From Clostridiaceae bacterium (lineage in GTDB: Bacteria > Bacillota > Clostridia > DSM-8532): 42,912 bases of DNA. A program made the translations under genes and the position numbers. Location: assembly GCA_012521105.1 (NCBI GenBank), contig JAAYNA010000074.1:1-42912 (forward strand). Direction: 5' to 3'. The notes beneath the pieces are model-generated. The model saw only the letters and a program-made list of their open reading frames with translations, did not search any database and was not told the DNA's origin. Shown piece after piece: positions 16,611 to 24,249 of this stretch (the first letter of the stretch is position 1; the number at the start of each line of letters is the position of its first letter).

Positions 16611-18551
16611 CTAATCAGGATCAACCTCGGCAAGCCACAAGGCAGCACTTGCATCACTGGGCATTCTCCAGTCTCCTCTAGGTGAAAGGCTTACCGTTCC
16701 AACTTTCGGGCCGTCTGGCAGGCAGGATCTCTTAAACTGCTGGCTGAAAAATCTTCTATAAAAGAATTTAAGCCATTTTCTTATTGTTTTTTCATCGTAT
16801 TGATCTTTAAATGCAGTTTTAGCAAGATACAGGATTTTTTCAGGCTCTGCTCTGTATCGTAACATATAATACAGAAAAAAGTCATGCAATTCATAAGGGC
16901 CAATTATATCTTCTGTTTTTTGTTCAATCTCTCCGTTCTTATCCGGAGGAGTTAACTCAGGAGATATAGGAGTATCAGCAATGCTTTTTAGCACCCTGGC
17001 TGTTTCATCGGTTGCGACATTTTCTGCAAACCATTTTACCAGCCGTTTTACAAGAGTTTTTGGAATACTGCAGTTTACCGAATACATCGACATATGATCT
17101 CCATTATATGTGCTCCATCCCAGTGCCAGTTCTGATAAATCTCCGGTACCTACTACAAGGCCTCCCTCCTTGTTGGCAATATCCATCAGAATCTGTGTGC
17201 GTTCCCTGGCCTGAACATTTTCGTAGGTTATGTCATAAACATCGGGGTTATGCCCGATATCTCTGAAATGCTGCAGGCAGGAAGCCTTTATATCTATTTC
17301 GCGGCAGTCTACATCCATTGATTTCATAAGTTTCAATGCGTTATCATAGGTCCTTACTGTGGTCCCGAACCCCGGCATTGTAATTGCAATTATGTTCTTT
17401 CTTGGCAAGCCCAGCATATCCATTGTTTGGCCGGCAACCAGCAATGCAAGGGTAGAGTCCAGGCCTCCGGATACTCCTAAAACCAGTTTATTAAGCCCAG
17501 TATGTGTTATTCTCCCAGCAAGGCCGGCTGTTTGAATCGAAAATATTTCGCTGCACCGATCATTGCATACTGCACTGTCAGATGGAACAAAGGGGTGCTT
17601 ATCTATTTTTCGTAACAGGCTTTCAAGCTCAAAAGAAACGGGTTCCAGTTTTATTTTACGGCATGTACTCGTTAAATCTGACTGGGCAAAAGAAGTTGAA
17701 TTCACCCTTTCATGATACAACCTTTTAACATCTATATCCTGCATAATCAACTGGGATTCTCTTTTAAAACGCTTATTCCGGGCTATGATGGACCCATACT
17801 CGGCTATAAATGCCTGCCCTCCAAATACAAGGTCGGTTGTTGACTCGCCAACTCCCGACGAAGTGTATACATATGCTGCTATGCACCTGCCAGATTGGCT
17901 TGTTACGAACATTTTGCGATATTCATTTTTCCCTACAATTTCGTTGCTTGCTGAGAGATTACAAAGAATTACCGCACCGTTCTTTGCGTGGATGCTGGAT
18001 GGTGGTACAGGCATCCATAAATCTTCGCATATTTCAACTGCAAAACTTAACTCAGGTGTTAATTCATCCTGAAAAATCAGATCATCCCCGCATGGGATGT
18101 CCTGTCCAAACAGATTAACAAAATCGGTTGTTAAATAACACCCTTCGCGGAACCAACGTTTTTCGTAGAATTCATTATAGTTTGGTATATACCTTTTCGG
18201 AACTATGCCACAAACCTTTCCCTTTTGTATTACTGCAGCGCAGTTATATAACTGCTGATCAATTAAAAGAGGCAGCCCAACTATAAAAACATTTTCCCAT
18301 TTTGACGATTTATCTACTATTTCTTTTAAGGATTCTAAAGACATATCTTTAAGCAATGACTGCTGAAAAAGATCTCCACAGGTGTAACCCGTTATGCAAA
18401 GTTCAGGGAAAACCGTTAAATATACATCCTTATCTGCCGCTTCCTCCATGATTTCAATAATCTTCTGTGTGTTAAACTTACAATCTGCTACTTTCATTTC
18501 GGGCACAGCTGCACCCACGCGAACCAGTCCGTATTTCAACAAATCAATCAC
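16611..18551 (-). CDS. nadE: Glutamine-dependent NAD+ synthetase
   Basis: The last enzyme of NAD synthesis, amidating deamido-NAD with ammonia from glutamine. The N-terminal nitrilase-type glutaminase domain (about residues 1-290) has the catalytic triad Glu50 (FPELCITG), Lys119 (PKRYIPNY) and Cys175 (EICEDLW). The C-terminal synthetase domain has the ATP-pyrophosphatase loop SGGLDS (361-366). At 646 residues it is the usual two-domain length. The listed start is GTG with a weak ribosome binding site. TTG codons at 18542 or 18539, five to eight bases after AGGTGA, would fit better and shorten the protein by three or four residues. A promoter with an operator-like palindrome lies at 18614-18649. 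Confidence 0.94.
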   Translation of the reverse strand: MIDLLKYGLVRVGAAVPEMKVADCKFNTQKIIEIMEEAADKDVYLTVFPELCITGYTCGDLFQQSLLKDMSLESLKEIVDKSSKWENVFIVGLPLLIDQQLYNCAAVIQKGKVCGIVPKRYIPNYNEFYEKRWFREGCYLTTDFVNLFGQDIPCGDDLIFQDELTPELSFAVEICEDLWMPVPPSSIHAKNGAVILCNLSASNEIVGKNEYRKMFVTSQSGRCIAAYVYTSSGVGESTTDLVFGGQAFIAEYGSIIARNKRFKRESQLIMQDIDVKRLYHERVNSTSFAQSDLTSTCRKIKLEPVSFELESLLRKIDKHPFVPSDSAVCNDRCSEIFSIQTAGLAGRITHTGLNKLVLGVSGGLDSTLALLVAGQTMDMLGLPRKNIIAITMPGFGTTVRTYDNALKLMKSMDVDCREIDIKASCLQHFRDIGHNPDVYDITYENVQARERTQILMDIANKEGGLVVGTGDLSELALGWSTYNGDHMSMYSVNCSIPKTLVKRLVKWFAENVATDETARVLKSIADTPISPELTPPDKNGEIEQKTEDIIGPYELHDFFLYYMLRYRAEPEKILYLAKTAFKDQYDEKTIRKWLKFFYRRFFSQQFKRSCLPDGPKVGTVSLSPRGDWRMPSDASAALWLAEVDPD

Positions 18552-18613
18552 CTGTTTTCATTAATTTTTTCACTGCATTAACCATCATAAAGCTTATTTT
18601 GAACTTCAAAATG

Positions 18614-18649
18614 AAGTACTTTAAAGTTCAGTACTTTTAAGATATTATA
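18614..18649 (-). promoter_or_regulatory. nadE promoter with overlapping inverted repeat
   Basis: On the minus strand TATAAT lies at 18649-18644. A weak -35 (TTGAAT, 14 bases away) is the best visible match. Right at the expected transcription start is the perfect repeat AAGTACT (18614-18620) and AGTACTT (18630-18636). A further pair, GAACTT/AAGTTC (18601-18606, 18624-18629), could form an alternative pairing. Confidence 0.4.
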
Positions 18650-18684
18650 CCATATTCTTCTTTATTCAATCTTGAAAATATTAT

Positions 18685-19764
18685 TCACATAAGCCTTTTT
18701 AATATTTCCTCCTGGCATTTTTGCATCTCTTCAAAGTTCATGTTTGGCACATAGTAGCCTTCAAGTTCATCGTGTTTTTCCTTGGCCTGTTTTATTGTTG
18801 CTATAGCCCGGTCCAGGAGCATTTCAAAATTATTCTGATTAAATTCTATTTCTTTGCTGTGTTTCTGTATTATTGACGAATCTAAAAATTTGTTGAAATC
18901 AATTTTCATGGTTGCATTCCTATCAATATGGTGTATTTCGTTTGATGTTGTCATTGATACATTAAGCTCGGGTATTATAAGGTGCTCAAGTTTATGCGGG
19001 TTTAAGGCGCAATAGAAGGACTCGGTGTATAAACCGCGCTCAACAGCAGCACCCCTTACCCTCTCCAGCAGGCGTTCGGTACCGGTGCCTGGCTTTCCTT
19101 CTATAACTATTATTTCTTCGGTTGTAATAAGAGAGGACAAATAATTCACCAAGCCTTCGGGTGTGATTGCAGATGCAAAAAGATGCCTTTGTTTACCTTC
19201 AATCTCCGAAACATCAACCCCTGAAAAAATTGTATCTATTGTTTCGGATATAACAACATTTGCTTTTCCGTGATCCATTGCCAGGTTATAAATTATTTCA
19301 TTGTCCCTGTAAAGGCTGTAACCTGCCTGGATGTATCTGTAAGCTCTTTGGAACAGACTGCTTATTTCCATGTTGGTCTTAAGTATTTGATCTCTGTTTT
19401 TAATTATTCCGTCATCGTTCCAAAACTGGCCCAAGTTTATTATTTCATCTACCGCGCCCGGATTCTTGGGATCTATAACATGTGGAGCAGTTCCATCAAT
19501 TATAGCCATATTTTTCTTTGGAAAAACAACACCATCCAGGCTTGAAGGATCACTTGAACAGTGCATATATTCAATATTGCAGCCTTCACTGCACAAACTT
19601 TCTGCAATATTTCTCATGAAAGTGGACTTACCAACACCTGGCCCGCCTTTTAAAATAAAAATTCTTTCTGCCCTTTCCTGAGGGAGTACATAGTCGTAAT
19701 AACTGAAAAAACCCTTTGATGTGTTTCCGCCTGGAAACATATGCCTGATTTTGTTCTTTGCCAT
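18685..19764 (-). CDS. Tandem P-loop ATPase of the PRK06851 type
   Basis: A 359-residue protein with two related nucleotide-binding halves, resembling the PRK06851 group of uncharacterised ATPases found mostly in Firmicutes. The first half has an intact Walker A, GGPGVGKST (about residues 40-48). The second (about residues 219-227) reads EGKPGTGTE, so the lysine and Ser/Thr of a canonical Walker A are replaced and that site probably does not hydrolyse ATP. There are no membrane segments; it is likely cytoplasmic. GGGGGT precedes the ATG. It lies between nadE, on the same strand downstream, and the divergent glycerol-1-phosphate dehydrogenase gene. No function is known to me. Confidence 0.8.
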   Translation of the reverse strand: MAKNKIRHMFPGGNTSKGFFSYYDYVLPQERAERIFILKGGPGVGKSTFMRNIAESLCSEGCNIEYMHCSSDPSSLDGVVFPKKNMAIIDGTAPHVIDPKNPGAVDEIINLGQFWNDDGIIKNRDQILKTNMEISSLFQRAYRYIQAGYSLYRDNEIIYNLAMDHGKANVVISETIDTIFSGVDVSEIEGKQRHLFASAITPEGLVNYLSSLITTEEIIVIEGKPGTGTERLLERVRGAAVERGLYTESFYCALNPHKLEHLIIPELNVSMTTSNEIHHIDRNATMKIDFNKFLDSSIIQKHSKEIEFNQNNFEMLLDRAIATIKQAKEKHDELEGYYVPNMNFEEMQKCQEEILKRLM

Positions 19765-20012
19765 TAAAATACCCCCGTAATATTCTAATCAGTAATCACA
19801 CTATACTTACCCGTTTTACCGGTATTAAATTGCGGGCTACAACTTGTATTGAATAAGTTTGTAAAGCCGCTTCGTTATTATATGATACATCTAACCGAAT
19901 TATAACGCAGCCAAAGAAGACCCCGAGCAACCTTTAACAAGTGGCTGACCGGGTGTGATGAAATACTTTAATGAAAGCAGTAGTCCCGGAGCGATAAAAA
20001 ATTATGTAAAGC
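19765..20012. other. Intergenic region with a structured GC-richer patch
   Basis: Between the ATPase gene and the dehydrogenase promoter, the segment 19905-19990 is richer in G and C than its surroundings. It can form CAGCCA/TGGCTG (19908-19913 with 19942-19947) and CCGGG/CCCGG (19949-19953 with 19985-19989, containing CTTT/AAAG). It matches no riboswitch I know. A small RNA or relic sequence are possibilities. Confidence 0.3.
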
Positions 20013-20040
20013 TTGTTGAATAAGGTTTCTATGATATAAT
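20013..20040 (+). promoter_or_regulatory. Probable promoter of the glycerol-1-phosphate dehydrogenase gene
   Basis: TTGTTG (20013-20018) and TATAAT (20035-20040) are 16 bases apart. A second TATAAT at 20051-20056 lacks a matching -35. The leader would be about 40 bases. Confidence 0.5.
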
Positions 20041-20086
20041 TAGCATAGTCTATAATATTGCTTGATTGCTCTTAGGAGGTGGCTAC

Positions 20087-21445
20087 ATGAATTATTATTA
20101 TGAAAATGACATGTTTAGACTGGAAGGTGTTTCAAAAGAGCATACCATATCAGATATTGACATATATATCGGTAAAGGTATTTTAAAAAACACCTCGTAC
20201 TATGTTCAAAAAAGAAATCTGGGTAAAAAGTGCCTGATTGTCGCAGATAACAATACTTACCATGCTGCCGGCATGAAACTGTCTGAGATTTTGAACAGGG
20301 GTAATATTGAAACTGATGTTTGCCTGCTCCGGGACAGGGAAAACGAAAGAATTGAAGCTGACGAACTTGCAATCGGCCAGGTAATGATGTCTTTGGAGCC
20401 TGAGCCGGACTTCCTTATTGCATGTGGTTCGGGTGTGATAAACGATATAACCCGTTTTGTTTCATTTATTACCAAAAAACCTTTTGTAAGCATTGGAACA
20501 GCTGCTTCAATGGATGGATACACTTCTGTAACATCGCCGATGATTTTTGACAGAAAAAAAGTTCACAGACATGGCAGTGCTCCTAAAATTCTTGTTCTTG
20601 ATACAGAAGTTTTGAAAAATGCTCCTACAGAACTTACAGTCGCTGGTTTTGGCGATGTGTATGGAAAGTATATTGCGAAAGCAGACTGGCTTTTATCCAA
20701 TATAACAACGGGCGAAGAAGTTGACAAACAGGCTTTAAGCCTTATAACCCAGGCCCTGGCAAAGCTAACCGACAATGTTGAAGAAATACGCAATGCCACC
20801 GATGAAGGGCTTAAAGCAATTATTGAAGGCCTTATTCTTGCCGGAATAACCATTTTCACCACCGGTCAGACCCGTGCGGTGGCTTCTGTGGAACATAATC
20901 AGGGACATATTTGGGAAACAAGGATGCTGGAAGCAGAAAAACCATATGCACTGCATGGCACAGCAGTGGGATGTTCAACAGGCTATTATCTTAGAATGTA
21001 TGAGTACTTTAAAAAGATAGACATTTCCAGCCTGGACAGGGAAAAGGCAAAACATAGGATTTTAAACCGTGAAGCTTTCAGGAAACAGGTTGTAAAATGT
21101 TTTGGTGAAAGTTTCCTTTCAGTTCTTGAAAAATCAAATAAGTGTTTAAATCTTACCGAAGAAGATTTTGAAAATCATTATAATTCCATAGTTAATAACT
21201 GGGATAAAATCATTAAAGTTCTTGATTTTCTTCCAAGCTGGGATGAGTATAAGAACATATACAAAAAATTCGGACAAACCATTCATGCTGAGGAAATAGG
21301 GATACCAACCGATTTATTAACATACACACTTCCCTACTCCACTTTTTACAGGGACAGGTATGATTTTGTGTTTGTAATGAATATCCTTGGTGTTATTGAG
21401 GATATTACCGAAAAAACACTAAAGGATTATCAGAAGGAAAAATAG
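20087..21445 (+). CDS. sn-glycerol-1-phosphate dehydrogenase (AraM/EgsA family)
   Basis: A 452-residue iron-containing-alcohol-dehydrogenase-type enzyme that reduces dihydroxyacetone phosphate to sn-glycerol-1-phosphate with NAD(P)H. Key blocks are the nucleotide-binding LIACGSGVINDITRFVS, SIGTAASMDGYTS, VAGFGDVYGKYIAKADW and the metal-binding VASVEHNQGHIWE followed by LHGTAVGC. The start is the ATG at 20087, seven bases after AGGAGG (20074-20079); an in-frame TTG at 20066 lies upstream of that site and is rejected. It is monocistronic with its own promoter. In archaea this activity builds membrane lipids. In Bacillus the homologue AraM makes glycerol-1-phosphate for heptaprenylglyceryl phosphate. 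Here no partner gene such as pcrB or arabinose genes is in view. Confidence 0.92.
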   Translation: MNYYYENDMFRLEGVSKEHTISDIDIYIGKGILKNTSYYVQKRNLGKKCLIVADNNTYHAAGMKLSEILNRGNIETDVCLLRDRENERIEADELAIGQVMMSLEPEPDFLIACGSGVINDITRFVSFITKKPFVSIGTAASMDGYTSVTSPMIFDRKKVHRHGSAPKILVLDTEVLKNAPTELTVAGFGDVYGKYIAKADWLLSNITTGEEVDKQALSLITQALAKLTDNVEEIRNATDEGLKAIIEGLILAGITIFTTGQTRAVASVEHNQGHIWETRMLEAEKPYALHGTAVGCSTGYYLRMYEYFKKIDISSLDREKAKHRILNREAFRKQVVKCFGESFLSVLEKSNKCLNLTEEDFENHYNSIVNNWDKIIKVLDFLPSWDEYKNIYKKFGQTIHAEEIGIPTDLLTYTLPYSTFYRDRYDFVFVMNILGVIEDITEKTLKDYQKEK

Positions 21446-21447
21446 GC

Positions 21448-24249
21448 TTACTTCCATTTCTTCCTTCTGTTAAGCAGTGCACCAATATGATCCTTTTCTT
21501 CAGGAGCTCGCTTTTCGGGCTCCTTTTCAGTTTGTTCTCTTTTATCGTCTTTTACTGTTATTGAGCCAGGAACATCTTCAGGGCCGGCGGTTTCGTTTTC
21601 CCCTGGCAAATCTGTGTATCTTTTTGCTGTCGGTGTAAATTTAATATTTCTCTCCCATATCAGTTTATTAACCATGCCGTTAATAACCGAAGCCATTCTT
21701 CTATTATAAAACTCTGCAAGCCAATCTATGGAAATTTGAAGTTTTCTGAATGTAATGTCCAGAAGGAGCAATATTAACGATAGTATAATGAAAAGATTTG
21801 ATATATTCCTTATACTTCCGGTATTTTGCACATTGCCACTGAAAACCTGTTCGGGATCTGTTAGAATCCTTCCCCCACCTGCTTTTGCAAGCTTATTAAG
21901 GAAATTGCCTGCATCCCCCAATAGCCTGTACTCACCGGAGTAAGGCATGGCAATACCCGTACTTATGGTATCCAGCGCGGGAGCCTTAAGGTTTATTATA
22001 TATGCTCCCGGATCGTTTTTATCAATCTCGCCCTCATATATACCCGGTTCTTTCACATAAAGCTTTATATCCGATGTAGTGCCGTCAGGGGCTACAACAA
22101 CTCCTTCAATAGTGTCATCCCGTGGAAAATCCTTCTCGAAGGTTAGTGTTATCACACCCCTTCCGTCCCTTAACGCAGTATCAACGGAATAGCCGGTGTT
22201 GATGTTTTTCTGTATAAGCCAGCTGACAAGGTTTCCCCAAAACAGAGGGGCATTCTGCCACATTGACCATTGCGAAGTCCAAACGCCCTGGATATCCGAA
22301 GTCCAGGCAGCTGTTCTTCCCAGCCCGTACTGCCATACTGCCAGAACCGGGTCGTCGGTATCACTTCTGAATATTGTATGGGAGGATGGCTTTATTTTTG
22401 TCGCAACATACCCATCAAGAGGTGGTAATGCTTCAATTCCCTTTAAAAGTCCCATTGATGACACAAGTTCAGGGTAAAAGTGGCGATTTTGAAGATATTT
22501 CTGTCCTGCAAGAAAGGTTTCTTTTGCAAAGATGCTTGGTATATCAGAAAATTCGTCGGTCTGATAGAATCTGCCCATTCCACCATAAGCAAGGGCTTTC
22601 AATAATAGAGTGTCTGCTCCCTGTCCCACGGCAACGGTTGACAGGGTAATACCATCCTCATTTAAACCATGAATAACTCTTTCATAGCCATACTTTTCAG
22701 CCTGTCCATCGGTTAATAAAATAATATGCTTAAGCTTTGTATCTTTTTCTCGAAGATCCTGCCACGCTGCTTCCAGGGGGTGAAGAATCTGGGTTCCTCC
22801 TCCGGGCCTTATCGAGCCAATCATATCAATTGCCTTCTTTTTATCGGTAATAGGCTCAGTTTTTACAACCCATTGTAGTGCATCGTCAAAAGCGATTACG
22901 CCAAGCTGATCGGTATCCTCAAGCACTTCTGCTGCACGTATTGCCGCTTCTTTTGCAAGTTCCAGCTTTGATACCCCGTATTCACCACCCGACATACTTC
23001 CCGATTTATCTATTACAAGTACAAGTCCGAGGTTGGGGTTTTCTTCTTTCTGGCTTATATCCATATTTACCGGTAAAACAGTTTCAAGAGGTGTACCGTT
23101 ATACCATCCAGGAGCGTAGCTGTTTTCACCGCCTGTTACCAGAAGTCCTTTGCCCTGATGTTTAATGGCCTGCTCAAGAAGTGTCACAAAATCCTCGTTA
23201 AGCCACTCATAGGAAATATCAACAAGGATAAAAGCATCATATTTAATTATTTCCCGCATTGAAACAGGCACTTCATCCGGATTTACCCTGATAATCTGTG
23301 CATACTCGTCAATAAAGTTCACCAGGTTTTCACCACTGTTTCCTCTTTCAACAAGCATTATACATGGCTGGTCTAAAACCTGAGCAAAAGCAGACAGCTG
23401 ATTGTTCTGAAGTACAGTATCACGGTCTGCAACAATCTCAGCAGTATATGTAACAATTCCGCTTTCTTCGGAAGTATCTGTGAAAGTAAAAAGATTTTCA
23501 CCCCTGTAAAGTTCAACCTCCTTTTCCTGAGCCAGGGTCCTGTTTTGATAAAGCCTTATTACCGCTTTTGTATCTACATTGCTGTTTACTTTTAATGATA
23601 TATCATACCGTTCCTTTGCATTTACCTGTTTTGGAGCGGCAAATTCCTCAATCTGCACTTCATTTTGGATATTAGTTTCAAAAGGCACTATATCAATTGT
23701 ATATCCAAGCCGATTTAACAGCTTTGCTTTTTCAACAGAATTCCCCGATGTCTCTTTTCCATCGGTTAAAAGCACTAATCTCTTTGCTGTGTTTTTAGGC
23801 ATTATTGAATGGGCCAGTGTTAATGCGTTCTCGATATTAGAACCATCGGTCTTTACCATGGTGTTTAACGGAGAAAATTTATTATTCGGATCGGGCATTT
23901 TAACAACCACTGCATCACGGGCAAAGGATATAATACCGGTAATATCCTTCTTTGTAGCATAATTTAAGGTTTCTTGAATGAAAGATTCCAAATTGCCGCT
24001 GTTTTGGCTTAAGCTGTCGGTTACATCGGCAATGAAAATGGTGCAGGTCCGGTTTAAGGTTGTTTTTATATTAGGGGATGCCAATGCAATGGACAAACAT
24101 AATATAAGCATAATCCGAAGCATTATCGTTATGCGTTTCCTGAACACCGAATTAAAATAAAGGTTTTTGCTAACTATTACTATAAAGGCAATAAACACCG
24201 GAATAAGTGCCAAAGCCCACCAATTGTCAAATGTAATTCCTGTTTGCAT
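21448..24249 (-). CDS. Membrane protein with two von Willebrand A domains
   Basis: A 933-residue protein with two N-terminal membrane helices (about 12-28 and 42-58), a first VWA domain (about 70-190) and a beta-sandwich and glutamine-amidotransferase-like region (about 200-400). A second VWA domain follows (about 408-570) and a C-terminal helix (about 817-835) leads to a charged tail. Metal-site (MIDAS) residues are DVTDS then LTDGKE in the first VWA domain, and DKSGSMS, GGGT and LTDGQ in the second. The domains probably face outside. The start is ATG 24249, inside the preceding gene (23-base overlap); the in-frame TTG at 24279 lacks support. It is the last gene of the eight-gene operon, and its stop lies two bases from the convergent dehydrogenase stop. 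Confidence 0.86.
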   Translation of the reverse strand: MQTGITFDNWWALALIPVFIAFIVIVSKNLYFNSVFRKRITIMLRIMLILCLSIALASPNIKTTLNRTCTIFIADVTDSLSQNSGNLESFIQETLNYATKKDITGIISFARDAVVVKMPDPNNKFSPLNTMVKTDGSNIENALTLAHSIMPKNTAKRLVLLTDGKETSGNSVEKAKLLNRLGYTIDIVPFETNIQNEVQIEEFAAPKQVNAKERYDISLKVNSNVDTKAVIRLYQNRTLAQEKEVELYRGENLFTFTDTSEESGIVTYTAEIVADRDTVLQNNQLSAFAQVLDQPCIMLVERGNSGENLVNFIDEYAQIIRVNPDEVPVSMREIIKYDAFILVDISYEWLNEDFVTLLEQAIKHQGKGLLVTGGENSYAPGWYNGTPLETVLPVNMDISQKEENPNLGLVLVIDKSGSMSGGEYGVSKLELAKEAAIRAAEVLEDTDQLGVIAFDDALQWVVKTEPITDKKKAIDMIGSIRPGGGTQILHPLEAAWQDLREKDTKLKHIILLTDGQAEKYGYERVIHGLNEDGITLSTVAVGQGADTLLLKALAYGGMGRFYQTDEFSDIPSIFAKETFLAGQKYLQNRHFYPELVSSMGLLKGIEALPPLDGYVATKIKPSSHTIFRSDTDDPVLAVWQYGLGRTAAWTSDIQGVWTSQWSMWQNAPLFWGNLVSWLIQKNINTGYSVDTALRDGRGVITLTFEKDFPRDDTIEGVVVAPDGTTSDIKLYVKEPGIYEGEIDKNDPGAYIINLKAPALDTISTGIAMPYSGEYRLLGDAGNFLNKLAKAGGGRILTDPEQVFSGNVQNTGSIRNISNLFIILSLILLLLDITFRKLQISIDWLAEFYNRRMASVINGMVNKLIWERNIKFTPTAKRYTDLPGENETAGPEDVPGSITVKDDKREQTEKEPEKRAPEEKDHIGALLNRRKKWK

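Noticed and set aside
19905-19990. Known riboswitch (for example cyclic di-GMP or cobalamin type)
   Set aside because: None of the conserved cores I know are present, and the patch lies upstream of the likely promoter.
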